Shown here piece by piece: positions 8,041-17,294 of a stretch of DNA of 64,000 nt. Every line of letters starts with the position of its first letter. The first letter of the stretch is position 1. Location: NCBI GenBank assembly GCA_039964455.1, contig JBDVXK010000004.1, positions 62,001-126,000 on the forward strand, in the 5' to 3' direction. The notes beneath the pieces are model-generated. The model made no database searches, was not told where the DNA came from, and saw only the letters and a program-made list of their open reading frames with translations. The position numbers and the translations under genes were made by a program. This DNA comes from CALJFL01 sp039964455 (GTDB lineage Bacteria > Pseudomonadota > Gammaproteobacteria > Pseudomonadales > Halieaceae).

Positions 8041-10251
8041 TCAACTCTCCTCGCCCTTTTCATCCCGTTCATTGCGTGCGAGGCGCACGGCATCGCGAAA
8101 GTTGGAGCGTGTTTCCAGAATATCCACCTGGCCCCGATCGATCAGTGACGCCAGGGCCTCGCTGCTCAGTTGCCGAAGCTTGATACCTTCTCGGTTTACG
8201 AAAATGAAGTCGCCCTGCTCCCTGTCGTGTACCGCTAAGCGGGCCATGATCGGTGTGTCGCCATCGTGGAAACCCAGCCATGCACCCATGGGTAACTGAA
8301 TCTCGCCGCTGCTTGTTGTAATGTCGCGCGCGCTTGCTTCGGCATTTGGGGATGGCTCTGGAGGCGGCACCAGGTCAGTCGCGACGGTAGATACGCGCTC
8401 TTTGAGATGGCGCTCCTGCAGTATTTTGGCCTGCATCGTCTCGTCGCCCAGCACCATTGCAGTGGCCGGTTCCGCAGCCTGTCTTGCCAGTTCACCAAGA
8501 TCCAGGTCCTCGTCAACCAACATGTCCGGCTCCTCAGTAAGATCTAGGTCCAGATTCGATTCTTCCTGCGCGGGGGTATCGCGGATAGATAAATCAAGCG
8601 TGGGTCTTTCCGGCGTGGCATCGTCCGGCGACTCTACGGCCTCCTTTTCGACCTGTTGCTCTCTTGCCAGCCTGTCAGCTTCCTCGCGCTGTCGGCCCAG
8701 CAACTCTGCCGAGGCCTGGTCGCGGCTGGCCTGCTCCTGTGCCAGTCGCTGTCGCTCCTGCTCTTCCGCCGCAGCCTGTTCGGCCAGTTGTCGTTCCTGT
8801 TCTTCTTTCTGTGCCTGTTGTTCGCGCGCGGCAGCCTCGGCTAGTTGCTGTCGTGCGGCGGCCTCACGCTCGCGCGCCTGGGTTATGTCCTCCTGCTGGC
8901 TGGCTTCCTCATGCAAGGCCTGCACTGCGGCCTCGCTATCAATGCCGGCGGTGTTTGCCAAGCAGCGACTGAACCCCGCCCCGCTGATCAGCCCACTGAC
9001 TTGCTGTTGAGCCGCGCGTTCTGCGAACTCGGTATAGCCCAGTACCAGCGCCTTGACGCCAGAGCGGTTAGTGAACATCAATTGTCTGGCGACAGTATTA
9101 TTCAAGGCCAGTTGCACGCGCACTGTGCTTTCCCCGGTGTCTATGGACAGCCACTGTCCCACTGACAGGGCGTTTACTGCTGCCAGCACCGCCTCGTCAT
9201 CGGTAGTCGAATCTTCCGCGGCGACGGGGATCGGTTCGATCGTTTGCCTCTCCAGTTCCTGCTGACGCAAAAGTCGCAAATGCACAAACTCCACCACACC
9301 CAGTGACTCGTCGATAGCATCACCGTCATGCTGCAGGCTGAGCAGCCAGCGGCGCATGTTTTTGGGCAGCTGTGTAGCGAGCTCGAACAACTGCTTGCGC
9401 CGTTCGCCGTCCTCGGGATCGTAGGCCTGTACCGATTCCAGCAGTGTTTTGGTTGTCTCCTGCATCAGCTGCCACTCCTCGGAGTCGGCGCCAAACTTCA
9501 GTAATACCAGCTGCGCGCTGTCATACCAGTCACTTTTAACAAAGCGTCCAATCGACTCTGGCAACGCCTGTCCCTGCAGGCAGTTGTTGATCATATGGGC
9601 GGCGCCGGATCTGGCGGCACTGCTTTTTTCCCGGCCAGATTCTGTTTCCACCGCTCGTTGACTCATACGCAAGGCGCGGCTTTGGTCGCGTTCAGCCAGT
9701 GTGGTTATTGCGTTGCTGATCTGTTCCAGGTCGGTAGTGGGGTCGCTGAACCAGCATCGTGCGCCGGCTACCGCGTCTCGAACTGCGACAGCCAAGGGTT
9801 CTCCCGCCCGCCCCAGACTCTCCTGCCAACCAACAGCACTATCCTGCACAGCGTCCATGAGGCGGTGTAGCGGATGTTGTCCAGGGATAGGGAATTTACT
9901 GTCAGTCAGGACCAGGGCGCCCGCCAGCGGTCGCAGCTGGCGCAGCTCCAGCAATAGCGGTTGTTCCAGAGCATACGTTTGCTCCCACTGCAGCCAACTT
10001 TGATCCAGCCATGCCAACAGTGCCAGCTGCTCGCCGGCGGGTGCGGCAGGGTCACCTATCGCCTCGGTCTGGGCTTTTATGGCGTCCACAAGTGGCAGGC
10101 TGAAATCTTCAATATTGCGCAGATAAGAAAGCAGTTCTTCCAGTGACAATGCTTCAGCCGCATTGGCATTGGCGTCGTTATCAACAAACTTTGCACGGAT
10201 GCCTGCGATGACGGAGGTAGTCAGTGGAATGTCTGCAGCAGCGGGAATCAC
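8041..10251 (-). CDS. DUF1631 family protein with central coiled coil
   Basis: A 736-residue cytoplasmic protein of unknown function assigned to DUF1631. Residues 1-340 are mostly helical. Residues about 445-537 are a Gln/Glu/Ala/Arg-rich coiled coil (repeated EEQERQ, AAREQQ), and an acidic linker follows. Two similar small beta-domains flank it: about 360-425 (GQWLSIDTGESTVRVQLAL, FTNRSGVKALVL) and about 655-715 (GAWLGFHDGDTPIMARLAV, FVNREGIKLRQL), both of the form G-x-W-L ... R-x-x-L ... F-x-N-R-x-G-x-K. A GTG start at 10251 is preferred to 10293 because GTGA overlaps the stop of the upstream zinc-ribbon gene and GGAAG lies at good distance. Immediate coupling to PilZ suggests a role linked to c-di-GMP (inference). 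Confidence 0.8.
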   Translation of the reverse strand: MIPAAADIPLTTSVIAGIRAKFVDNDANANAAEALSLEELLSYLRNIEDFSLPLVDAIKAQTEAIGDPAAPAGEQLALLAWLDQSWLQWEQTYALEQPLLLELRQLRPLAGALVLTDSKFPIPGQHPLHRLMDAVQDSAVGWQESLGRAGEPLAVAVRDAVAGARCWFSDPTTDLEQISNAITTLAERDQSRALRMSQRAVETESGREKSSAARSGAAHMINNCLQGQALPESIGRFVKSDWYDSAQLVLLKFGADSEEWQLMQETTKTLLESVQAYDPEDGERRKQLFELATQLPKNMRRWLLSLQHDGDAIDESLGVVEFVHLRLLRQQELERQTIEPIPVAAEDSTTDDEAVLAAVNALSVGQWLSIDTGESTVRVQLALNNTVARQLMFTNRSGVKALVLGYTEFAERAAQQQVSGLISGAGFSRCLANTAGIDSEAAVQALHEEASQQEDITQAREREAAARQQLAEAAAREQQAQKEEQERQLAEQAAAEEQERQRLAQEQASRDQASAELLGRQREEADRLAREQQVEKEAVESPDDATPERPTLDLSIRDTPAQEESNLDLDLTEEPDMLVDEDLDLGELARQAAEPATAMVLGDETMQAKILQERHLKERVSTVATDLVPPPEPSPNAEASARDITTSSGEIQLPMGAWLGFHDGDTPIMARLAVHDREQGDFIFVNREGIKLRQLSSEALASLIDRGQVDILETRSNFRDAVRLARNERDEKGEES

Positions 10252-10448
10252 TGGATGAGCTTCCAGACGATCATGCCGATAAAGATGGTCCAAACGACTA
10301 CCAGGATTTGCAGCCGCAATTTGCTGGGCGGTGCTGCCTCAACAGTTTTTTTGCGACGGCCGAAGTTCAGTGAACCGCAGGCCGGGCATTCGCCGGCCTG
10401 ACCGGCAGCGGTGCCTTTGTAGGTGCAGTCGCGGCAGGCATAGTTCAT
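10248..10448 (-). CDS. Small zinc-ribbon, single-pass membrane protein
   Basis: A 66-residue protein. Two CxxC pairs form a rubredoxin-like zinc ribbon (MNYACRDCTYKG, then GECPACGSLNFG), followed by a basic stretch GRRKK and one C-terminal transmembrane helix (LQILVVVWTIFIGMIVWKLI). It starts 3 nt after the VWA gene stop, and its own stop overlaps the DUF1631 GTG start (GTGA), so it is an embedded operon member rather than a chance frame. The function is unknown; a metal-binding anchor or adaptor at the inner membrane is a reasonable inference. Confidence 0.8.
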   Translation of the reverse strand: MNYACRDCTYKGTAAGQAGECPACGSLNFGRRKKTVEAAPPSKLRLQILVVVWTIFIGMIVWKLIQ

Positions 10449-10451
10449 GGT

Positions 10452-11885
10452 CTAGCGGGTGCTTTTCAGCAGTTGGTCGATGATACGTTCCAACTGTTTC
10501 AGGTTGTTACATTCGGCCGCGAAGTGACAGGCACTCTGGTAGCGGGGCATCTCCGAATCGCCTGTGCCCCAGGCCCTGCGGGACTCAGGGTTAAGCCAGA
10601 TAACCTGTTTGCTGCGCTGGTAAATGCTTTGCATGATCTCCAGCTTGGGGTCGCCACCGTTATTGCGTGCGTCACCGAGAATGATGACTGTTGTGTTGCT
10701 GTTGATATCGTCCAGTGCCAGCTCAGCGAAATCATCCAGGCTGCCGCCGTAGTCGGTGGCGCCGCCGTACTTCCAGTTGACCAGCTCAATTGCTTTTTCC
10801 AGCGAGTGTTCCTGAAACAGTTCACTGACTTCTCCGAGGTGGCTGGAAAAAGCGAAACTGCGCACTTTGGGCAGCACGTCCTGCAGGCTGTAAAGAAACA
10901 TCAACAGGAACTTGGCGTAGGCCGCTACCGAACCACTGACATCGCATACCGCCAAAATCTGCGGTTTATGACGGCGGGTTTTACGCCAATAGGTATTGAA
11001 CAGAACGCCATCATGGGCAACCCCATTGCGCAGTGTGCGCGCCATATTGAGTTGCCCGCGCTTGGTGGACTTCAATTTGCGGGAATATCGCGCCGCCAGT
11101 TTGCGAGCCATCTTGCGAACCAATTCGTGTACGCGGTCCATGTAGTGGCGTTCGATATTATTGAGGCGAGTCTTGCTGAGAATCTCCTCCATGAACTGCC
11201 GATTTTTGCCCTCGGCGTGGAGCAAGTATTCGCGCTCCACATAGTCCCGGACCTGCTCTCGCAGGATGTCGCGGTAGCGTTGCAGTTCAGGGAGCGCCGG
11301 GCTGTCTGCCGTTTCCAGTTCGATAACGGCCTGGCGTATGTGTTGCTCGCCCAGTTCGTCCAGAATTTTACGGGTGTATTGGCCTTTCTGGGTGAACATT
11401 TGTATCTGTTGCAGGCCAACCCGGTCTCCCGCCGTAGTCATGGCAACGCTCAATGCGTTGCGATCATTACTCATCAGGTTTTGCATCAGGTCGGTTTGTA
11501 GCAGGTCTGCAAGTGCCGGCGAGTCTTCAGCGGCGGCGTTCAGTCCATCCTGGGCGTCGTCTGCACTGTCTGTGGGATCATTGGCACCGTCATCGCGATC
11601 AGCGTCGGCAGTTTCGCCTGCATCATCTTCGCTGGCTTCACCCTCGTCTGGTTGCAGGGAGAAATCCGCCAGGTCCTGGCTGAAGTACTGATCGAAACAG
11701 CGGCCGAATACCTGTTCTTCGGCGGGTGTCTTGGCCAGGGCCATGGACAGGCCATCGCGCAATTGGCTGCGGCTGCCATAGCCCAGTGTTGTCGCCACGT
11801 CCATGGCGTCCAGTGTCTCGGCTGGAGAGACGCGCACATCATGGGTGCGCAGTATCTGGATGAAATTAACGAGATTAGCCTGCAT
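10452..11885 (-). CDS. VWA domain protein, CoxE-like
   Basis: A 477-residue protein of the VWA/CoxE family that works with MoxR AAA ATPases, probably as a metal-dependent adaptor or chaperone. The N-terminal helical region (FIQILRTHDVRVSPAETLDAM) is followed by an acidic Asp/Glu/Ala linker at about residues 85-125. The C-terminal von Willebrand A domain has a MIDAS motif DVSGS near residue 314 and a later Thr/Asp pair (GGATDYGGSL). The ATG at 11885 is preferred to two TTG codons just upstream. moxR lies 50 bp upstream and the zinc-ribbon gene 3 bp downstream. Its target substrate is unknown. Confidence 0.88.
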   Translation of the reverse strand: MQANLVNFIQILRTHDVRVSPAETLDAMDVATTLGYGSRSQLRDGLSMALAKTPAEEQVFGRCFDQYFSQDLADFSLQPDEGEASEDDAGETADADRDDGANDPTDSADDAQDGLNAAAEDSPALADLLQTDLMQNLMSNDRNALSVAMTTAGDRVGLQQIQMFTQKGQYTRKILDELGEQHIRQAVIELETADSPALPELQRYRDILREQVRDYVEREYLLHAEGKNRQFMEEILSKTRLNNIERHYMDRVHELVRKMARKLAARYSRKLKSTKRGQLNMARTLRNGVAHDGVLFNTYWRKTRRHKPQILAVCDVSGSVAAYAKFLLMFLYSLQDVLPKVRSFAFSSHLGEVSELFQEHSLEKAIELVNWKYGGATDYGGSLDDFAELALDDINSNTTVIILGDARNNGGDPKLEIMQSIYQRSKQVIWLNPESRRAWGTGDSEMPRYQSACHFAAECNNLKQLERIIDQLLKSTR

Positions 11886-11935
11886 TACACTCAACAATCA
11901 GCATTGTCTTGACGCCATACTCTACAACAATTTGC

Positions 11936-12877
11936 TCAGACGCGGGTTCTCGGTTGCAGCAGTGAGCGCATTTCAGCCTCTGTTGTCTCGATGTCGTCCT
12001 CGAACTTGAGCAAGACATTCAAGGTGCTGTGCAGCAGGTCTTCGTCCAGCTCGGTGGCGTGCAGTAGCAGCAGGCTGCGTGCCCAATCGATAGTCTCTGA
12101 GATTGCCGGGGATTTCTTCAGGTCCAGCTCCCGCAGGGAGTGCACAAACTCGACCAGCTGGTGGCGAAGTTGCTCGTCAACCTCAGGTACCCGGCTGCGC
12201 ACAATGCGCTCTTCCAGCTCGACCGAGGGGAACGGGATATAAAGGTGCAGACAGCGTCGTTTGAGGGCGTCGCTGATGTCCCGGGTATTGTTACTGGTCA
12301 GGAATACCATGGGCGAAGTTCGCGCTTTTATGGTGCCAATCTCCGGGATTGATATCTGGTAATCCGACAGGATCTCCAGCAATAGCGACTCGAACTCATA
12401 GTCAGACTTGTCGACTTCATCGATCAACAGGATGGCACCTTTGTCTTCCTGCATGGCCTTTAACAGTGGCCGCGGCTCGAGGAAGTCCTCGGAGTAAAAG
12501 ATGTCACCAAACTGATGCAGTCGCTCAACCGATTCAGCAAGACCGGTCGCGCCTTGCAGCAGATCGCCCAGTTTTTCCTTTAGCAGCTGGGTGTAGAGAA
12601 GCTGTTTGCCATACTTCCATTCATACAATGCCTTGGCCTCGTCCAGGCCCTCATAGCATTGCAGGCGTATCAGCGGCAGCTGCAGCAGGGTCGCTGCGGT
12701 TTTGGCAAGTTCGGTTTTACCTACTCCTGGTGGCCCCTCAACGAGGATGGGCTTGCGCAGCTGGAATGCGAGGAAAACAGCGGTAGCAATCTTCGGGCTG
12801 CAGATATAGCCGAATGATTCGAAGCCGCGCTCGATCTCTTCGACCGAAGCCAGTTGGGGAAAATCAAGGGTGTTCAC
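11936..12877 (-). CDS. MoxR family AAA+ ATPase
   Basis: A 313-residue AAA+ ATPase. Walker A is GPPGVGKT (about residues 48-55), Walker B AILLIDEVDKSDYEFE, sensor 1 VFLTSNNTRD, and a CoxD-like arginine finger region ALKRRCLHLYIPFP. MoxR ATPases pair with VWA proteins to mature or remodel enzymes and complexes. The GTG at 12877 (VNTLDF) is favoured over a TTG five codons upstream because AGAGGT sits 7 nt before it. It is the first gene of the operon moxR-VWA-zinc ribbon-DUF1631-pilZ, with moaA 60 bp upstream on the same strand. Confidence 0.9.
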   Translation of the reverse strand: MNTLDFPQLASVEEIERGFESFGYICSPKIATAVFLAFQLRKPILVEGPPGVGKTELAKTAATLLQLPLIRLQCYEGLDEAKALYEWKYGKQLLYTQLLKEKLGDLLQGATGLAESVERLHQFGDIFYSEDFLEPRPLLKAMQEDKGAILLIDEVDKSDYEFESLLLEILSDYQISIPEIGTIKARTSPMVFLTSNNTRDISDALKRRCLHLYIPFPSVELEERIVRSRVPEVDEQLRHQLVEFVHSLRELDLKKSPAISETIDWARSLLLLHATELDEDLLHSTLNVLLKFEDDIETTEAEMRSLLQPRTRV

Positions 12878-12937
12878 AGGGTGACCTCTCAATAGGGATG
12901 CGCATTGTACGTCAAAGGCGGGTGACGTACAGGTGGT

Positions 12938-13945
12938 TCAGCCACCTGTCATGTTCATGAAGCGGACAATCTCCGGTTCGCCGGCGTTGTCGAAGTAGTG
13001 GCGCTCGGGCTTGATGTCCATAGCGTCAACAATCGCCCACTTCAGGGCTGCCAGATCAGCATTGGGGTCACGCAGAACGCGGCGCAGGTCAACCGAATGC
13101 TCGTTACCAAGGCACAACAGCAGTCGGCCCTCCACGGTAACCCGAACCCGGTTGCAAAGATGACAGAAGTTGTTGCTGTGCGGTGAGATGAAACCGATGC
13201 GCGAGCGACTGTCGGCCATGGTGTAGTAGCGCGAGGGGCCGGCTGTCGCATCGTCGCGCGGATCGGCTGCAAGCGGGTGGTGCGGTTGAATCTGTTCGCG
13301 CAGCTCACTACTGCTGCAGAAGCTCAGCTCCCGGTCATGCTCGTCAATGACGCCCAGTGGCATTTCCTCGATGAAGGCGAGATCAATGCCACGTTCGCGA
13401 ACGAAGTTAACCAGGTCGACTACCTCGTCGTCGTTGCGGCCCTTGAGGATGACGGCATTGATTTTTATGCCCTCGAAGCCGGCGTCGACAGCTGCGTCTA
13501 TTCCGGCAATAACCTGTTCCAGGTTGCCGTAGCGGGTAAGGTGACGAAACTTGCGCGCCTGCAAACTATCCAGGCTGATATTGAGGCGTCTTACGCCAAA
13601 GTCTCGCAGTGGTCTGGCCAGACGCTGCAACTGAGAGCCGTTGGTGGTCATCACCAGTTCGTCCAGCCCGGGCAGCGCTCCCAGCCTCTCGACCAGTGAC
13701 AGGATATTGTTGCGCACCAGTGGCTCGCCACCGGTGAGGCGAATCTTGCCTACGCCCAACTCGGTAAATGCCTGGGCTAACTGGTAGATTTCCTCCAGCG
13801 TGAGTACCTGGGGCTTGGGCACGAAGGTCATATCTTCGGCCATGCAGTAGACACAGCGAAAATCGCAGCGATCAGTCACAGACAGGCGAACGTAATTCAC
13901 CCGGCGCTGGAAGCGGTCGACAAGCTCTGTTGGTATTTCTTTCAT
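12938..13945 (-). CDS. moaA: GTP 3',8-cyclase MoaA
   Basis: A 335-residue radical-SAM enzyme that rearranges GTP at the start of molybdenum cofactor synthesis. The N-terminal cluster motif CDFRCVYC binds the SAM-coordinating 4Fe-4S cluster, with the SAM-binding TGGEPL nearby. The C-terminal second cluster site is FCHLCNRVRVT ... LLCLG, and the protein ends in Gly-Gly, as functional MoaA does. No other moa or moe genes lie nearby, so it stands apart from the rest of the pathway. The ATG at 13945 lacks a clear Shine-Dalgarno sequence. Confidence 0.96.
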   Translation of the reverse strand: MKEIPTELVDRFQRRVNYVRLSVTDRCDFRCVYCMAEDMTFVPKPQVLTLEEIYQLAQAFTELGVGKIRLTGGEPLVRNNILSLVERLGALPGLDELVMTTNGSQLQRLARPLRDFGVRRLNISLDSLQARKFRHLTRYGNLEQVIAGIDAAVDAGFEGIKINAVILKGRNDDEVVDLVNFVRERGIDLAFIEEMPLGVIDEHDRELSFCSSSELREQIQPHHPLAADPRDDATAGPSRYYTMADSRSRIGFISPHSNNFCHLCNRVRVTVEGRLLLCLGNEHSVDLRRVLRDPNADLAALKWAIVDAMDIKPERHYFDNAGEPEIVRFMNMTGG

Positions 13946-14048
13946 GGCGGGGCCAAGTGTAATCGCAACGGTGCCTCGACACTAGCTGTCGACTTTACAG
14001 TTCAGCGGCTGTGCGACAGGATAGCTACCATCAGGCAGAGAGGTAGTA

Positions 14049-15461
14049 ATGAATCAGTCGGTAGTTGAGAGCGGCGCGGGCCCCGGTAATTTGCGTCCGG
14101 CCATGTTGCTGCTGGGACCCCTGTTGGCGGCGGGTATTGGCGTTTTACTGGTACTTGCCGGCTATAACCGCGAGATTGGTATCGTCAGTTTCGTGGCGGT
14201 GTTGTGCGTGCTGTGGTGGGTTTTCGAGCCGGTACCCATTCCGGTCACTTCTCTTTTACCCCTTTCAATTTTGCCCCTGTTGGGTGTGTTGACGCCTGCG
14301 GAAGTGGGGCAGGCCTACGGCTCGCCGCTAATCCTGCTGCTGTTAGGTGGCTTTCTGCTTTCCAAGGCGATGGAGCACTCCGGCGCCCACCGACGGTTGG
14401 CCCTGGCCATGGTGGGGTTGTTCGGTGCGTCCAGTGGCCGCCGCCTGGTACTGGGCTTTATGGTGGCGGCGGCAATCCTGAGTATGTGGATTTCCAATAC
14501 GGCTACCACTCTGATGCTATTGCCCGTTGCCCTGGCGGTGCTAGACGGGGTAGAGGAGCGAGAACGGCTCGCTGTGCCGTTGCTTCTGGGAGTTGCCTAT
14601 GCCGCCAGCGTCGGTGGGTTGGGGACGCCCATAGGGACACCGCCTAACCTCGTCTTTATGCAGGTGTACAGCGAGTACACTGGCCAAGTGATCAGCTTCA
14701 GCCAATGGATGAGCTGGGGAATACCGGTCGTCGTGGTTATGGTGCCGGCCATGGCATTTGCCTTGACCCGCAATTTGAAGGGCGGGCTGAGTGTTGAGCT
14801 GCCCACTGTGGGTGCCTGGTCCACCGCGGAAAAACGGGTCATGTTTGTCTTCGCGCTCACCGCATTGGCCTGGGTGACCCGCAGCGAACCGTTTGGCGGC
14901 TGGCGGGTCTGGTTGGACCTACCCCAGGCTAACGATGCGTCGGTAGCGCTGTTGGCGGTGGTGGTCATGTTTATGGTTCCCGATGGTCGCGGTGCCCGCC
15001 TGCTCGATTGGCAGCGCGCAAGTACTATTCCCTGGGGCGTATTGCTGTTGTTCTCGGGTGGTATTTGCCTCGCCAAGGGTTTTGTTAATTCCGGACTCAG
15101 CGATCTGCTGGGCCAATGGCTGGCGGGTATGACGCTGATGCCAACACTGTTGTTGATTGCCCTGGTGTGCCTGATGGTCACCTTCATGACCGAAACAACC
15201 TCCAATACAGCGAGCACCACACTGCTCATGCCGGTGCTGGCCGCCGCTGCACTGGCCGCCGGGATCAAGCCGGAGTTGATCATGGTGCCCGCCGCCATGA
15301 GCGCCAGTTGCGCCTTCATGCTGCCAGTGGCTACCGCGCCGAACACTGTGGTTTTTGGCAGCGGGATGATTACTGTCTCGCGTATGGCCAGAGAGGGGTT
15401 TTTCCTCAACCTGCTGGGCGTTCTGGTGATCAGCCTGCTTTGCTTCTTTATGCTCACCTGA
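14049..15461 (+). CDS. DASS (SLC13) family sodium-coupled anion symporter
   Basis: A 470-residue inner-membrane carrier with about 11-12 hydrophobic segments. The two SNT signatures of the divalent anion/sodium symporter fold are present: WISNTATTLMLLPVALA and TETTSNTASTTLLMPVLA. Substrates in the family are C4-dicarboxylates, citrate or sulfate; the sequence does not decide between them. GAGAGG precedes the ATG. The gene is monocistronic, with moaA divergent on one side and a Rieske oxygenase gene 136 bp downstream. Confidence 0.88.
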   Translation: MNQSVVESGAGPGNLRPAMLLLGPLLAAGIGVLLVLAGYNREIGIVSFVAVLCVLWWVFEPVPIPVTSLLPLSILPLLGVLTPAEVGQAYGSPLILLLLGGFLLSKAMEHSGAHRRLALAMVGLFGASSGRRLVLGFMVAAAILSMWISNTATTLMLLPVALAVLDGVEERERLAVPLLLGVAYAASVGGLGTPIGTPPNLVFMQVYSEYTGQVISFSQWMSWGIPVVVVMVPAMAFALTRNLKGGLSVELPTVGAWSTAEKRVMFVFALTALAWVTRSEPFGGWRVWLDLPQANDASVALLAVVVMFMVPDGRGARLLDWQRASTIPWGVLLLFSGGICLAKGFVNSGLSDLLGQWLAGMTLMPTLLLIALVCLMVTFMTETTSNTASTTLLMPVLAAAALAAGIKPELIMVPAAMSASCAFMLPVATAPNTVVFGSGMITVSRMAREGFFLNLLGVLVISLLCFFMLT

Positions 15462-15597
15462 CTGGCAAATATAGACAAAAGTTGGTCCATGACGCTATTT
15501 GAAAACCCGATTGGCACAATATGTCATTGTTTTGTGCTGAGGTGAGGGTAAGGTGCGGTAGTCACAAATTCCCCTTTTTTATCAGGTGTCGAGCACG

Positions 15598-16587
15598 ATG
15601 AGTAAGCGTTTTCCCATGCCCATTCCCCACGGTTGGTATGCCGTGTCCTACAGCGATGAGCTGGCCGCCGGTGAATCCCGGGCAGTGAAATATTTTGGCC
15701 GGGAGCTGGTGATCTTTCGCACTGAATCTGGGCAGGCCTGTCTGCTGGACGCCTACTGCCCACATCTGGGCGCGCATTTGGGGCACGGTATTCATGAAAA
15801 TACCGGTGGCGGTGGTCGTATCGAGGGGGAATCCATAGTCTGCCCCTTTCATGCCTGGAAGTTTAACGGGGAGGGAGAGTGCACTGAAATCCCGTATGCC
15901 CGCAATATGCCCCCGAAAGTCAAAGAGCAGAAATGCCTGACCTCCTACCCCATCACCGAGACCAATCAGGTGATCTGGGCCTGGTATCACCCACAGGATG
16001 AGGCGCCGCTGTGGCAGGTGCTGGATCATGAAGAAGCGAATAGCGACGAGTGGGCTCCCCTGCAGCGCTACAACTGGGAAATGAACACCCACCCTCAGGA
16101 GATGGCTGAAAATGCAGCTGACCCAGCTCACTTCCTGTTTGTGCACCGTACAGCCAGCCTTCCCCAGTGGGAGACCGTCTACGAGGGCCCGATGTCGCGT
16201 GGTATTCAGCGCGCCAAAATGCCCACGCCGCGCGGTGAAGTCGATGGGGCGATCCACACCGGCAGCATGGGGCCAGGGCAGGGCTTCACCAAGTTCGAAG
16301 GCATTGCCGACACCTTTTTGATGGGCCTGACCACGCCAATCGATGAAGAGCGAATCCAGCTGCGTTTTGCCTTTACCCAGCCCAAGGTCGATGGTGAAGT
16401 GCAAACCGGTGGCGTGAATGCCGGGATCATAGCTAATATTGTCGGCCAGCTGGAGGAAGACAAGCCGATCTGGGAGCACAAGGTCTACCGACCGCTGCCC
16501 GTGCTGTGTGATGGCGACGGTCCGATTGCCAAGTTCCGCAAATGGTATGGGCAGTTCTACAGCGACTTCAATTCAGAAGCCGCCTGA
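15598..16587 (+). CDS. Rieske non-heme iron oxygenase, oxygenase component
   Basis: A 329-residue single-component-type Rieske oxygenase. The Rieske 2Fe-2S ligands are C54-P-H56 and C82-P-F-H85. The mononuclear iron site is ENAADPAHFLFVH with the bridging Asp175 and His178/His183. Overall it resembles the KshA/VanA class acting on steroids or aromatic ethers. Substrate is unknown, and no ferredoxin or reductase partner is adjacent. The ATG at 15598 is taken rather than a GTG four codons upstream; both are possible. Confidence 0.88.
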   Translation: MSKRFPMPIPHGWYAVSYSDELAAGESRAVKYFGRELVIFRTESGQACLLDAYCPHLGAHLGHGIHENTGGGGRIEGESIVCPFHAWKFNGEGECTEIPYARNMPPKVKEQKCLTSYPITETNQVIWAWYHPQDEAPLWQVLDHEEANSDEWAPLQRYNWEMNTHPQEMAENAADPAHFLFVHRTASLPQWETVYEGPMSRGIQRAKMPTPRGEVDGAIHTGSMGPGQGFTKFEGIADTFLMGLTTPIDEERIQLRFAFTQPKVDGEVQTGGVNAGIIANIVGQLEEDKPIWEHKVYRPLPVLCDGDGPIAKFRKWYGQFYSDFNSEAA

Positions 16588-16673
16588 ATCTTTCATCGCC
16601 AGGCCTGCGGCGCAGCCCGGTGTGAGAAGGCGGCGCTGATTCGGTATGATGCGGCCTTCTTGCAGGAGTCCGT

Positions 16674-17294
16674 ATGAATACCACCCGTAAACTAATATCC
16701 CTTGCTCTTATGCTGGTCGCATTGGGGCTGCTGTACCCAGGCGTTACGCAACCTGTGCTTACCCTTACGGGTGAGATTGAAAAATCCCAGATTGCCGCAC
16801 TCGGGGTGGACCTGATTGCCGGCGAGGAGGCCGATCCTCAGACCCGGCAGATGCTCGCCATGATCACCAGTTTTCTCGGACTGGACCAGATCGAGGGCCG
16901 CCTGCAGGCCTACAGTAGCACCCGTTCCATCTGGGGTACCGTGGAGGAGCTGGCGCGAACCGGGAATTTACCGGTCGCATTCCTGATCGTATTTTTCAGC
17001 CTGGTGATACCGGTGTTCAAGTTACTGTTGCAGGCGGTGGCTATCTTTCTTCCGCAGGCAGCCCTGCGCCGACCATTGCTTTGGATGAATGCCACCCTGA
17101 GCAAGTGGTCTATGGCCGATGTGTTTGTGATGGGTCTGCTTGTCGCCTACATGGCTGGTAAAGCGACCGGCAAAGCCGGCGAACTGCTGATCATGAGTGC
17201 GCAACTGGAGCCGGGGTTTTATTTCTTTCTGGCCTATTGCCTGTTTTCCATAGCGGCTACGACCCTGTTGCGGGAGCCTGCCGACAATGACTAG
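16674..17294 (+). CDS. PqiA-like membrane protein (paraquat-inducible protein A family)
   Basis: A 206-residue inner-membrane protein with about four hydrophobic segments. The signature KWSMADVFVMGLLVAYM matches the PqiA/YebS family, where it occurs once per repeat; this protein carries one repeat, not the two of E. coli PqiA, and has no zinc-finger CxxC. The segment after helix 1 (residues 25-100) is periplasmic. PqiA proteins work with MCE-type lipid transporters, but no pqiB/mce gene is here. CAGGAG precedes the ATG, and the stop overlaps the next gene by 8 nt. Confidence 0.82.
   Translation: MNTTRKLISLALMLVALGLLYPGVTQPVLTLTGEIEKSQIAALGVDLIAGEEADPQTRQMLAMITSFLGLDQIEGRLQAYSSTRSIWGTVEELARTGNLPVAFLIVFFSLVIPVFKLLLQAVAIFLPQAALRRPLLWMNATLSKWSMADVFVMGLLVAYMAGKATGKAGELLIMSAQLEPGFYFFLAYCLFSIAATTLLREPADND

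Noticed and set aside
10473..11501. Long plus-strand frame of 342 codons inside the VWA gene
   Set aside because: It is the antisense shadow of the well-supported CoxE-like gene and shows no protein family features.
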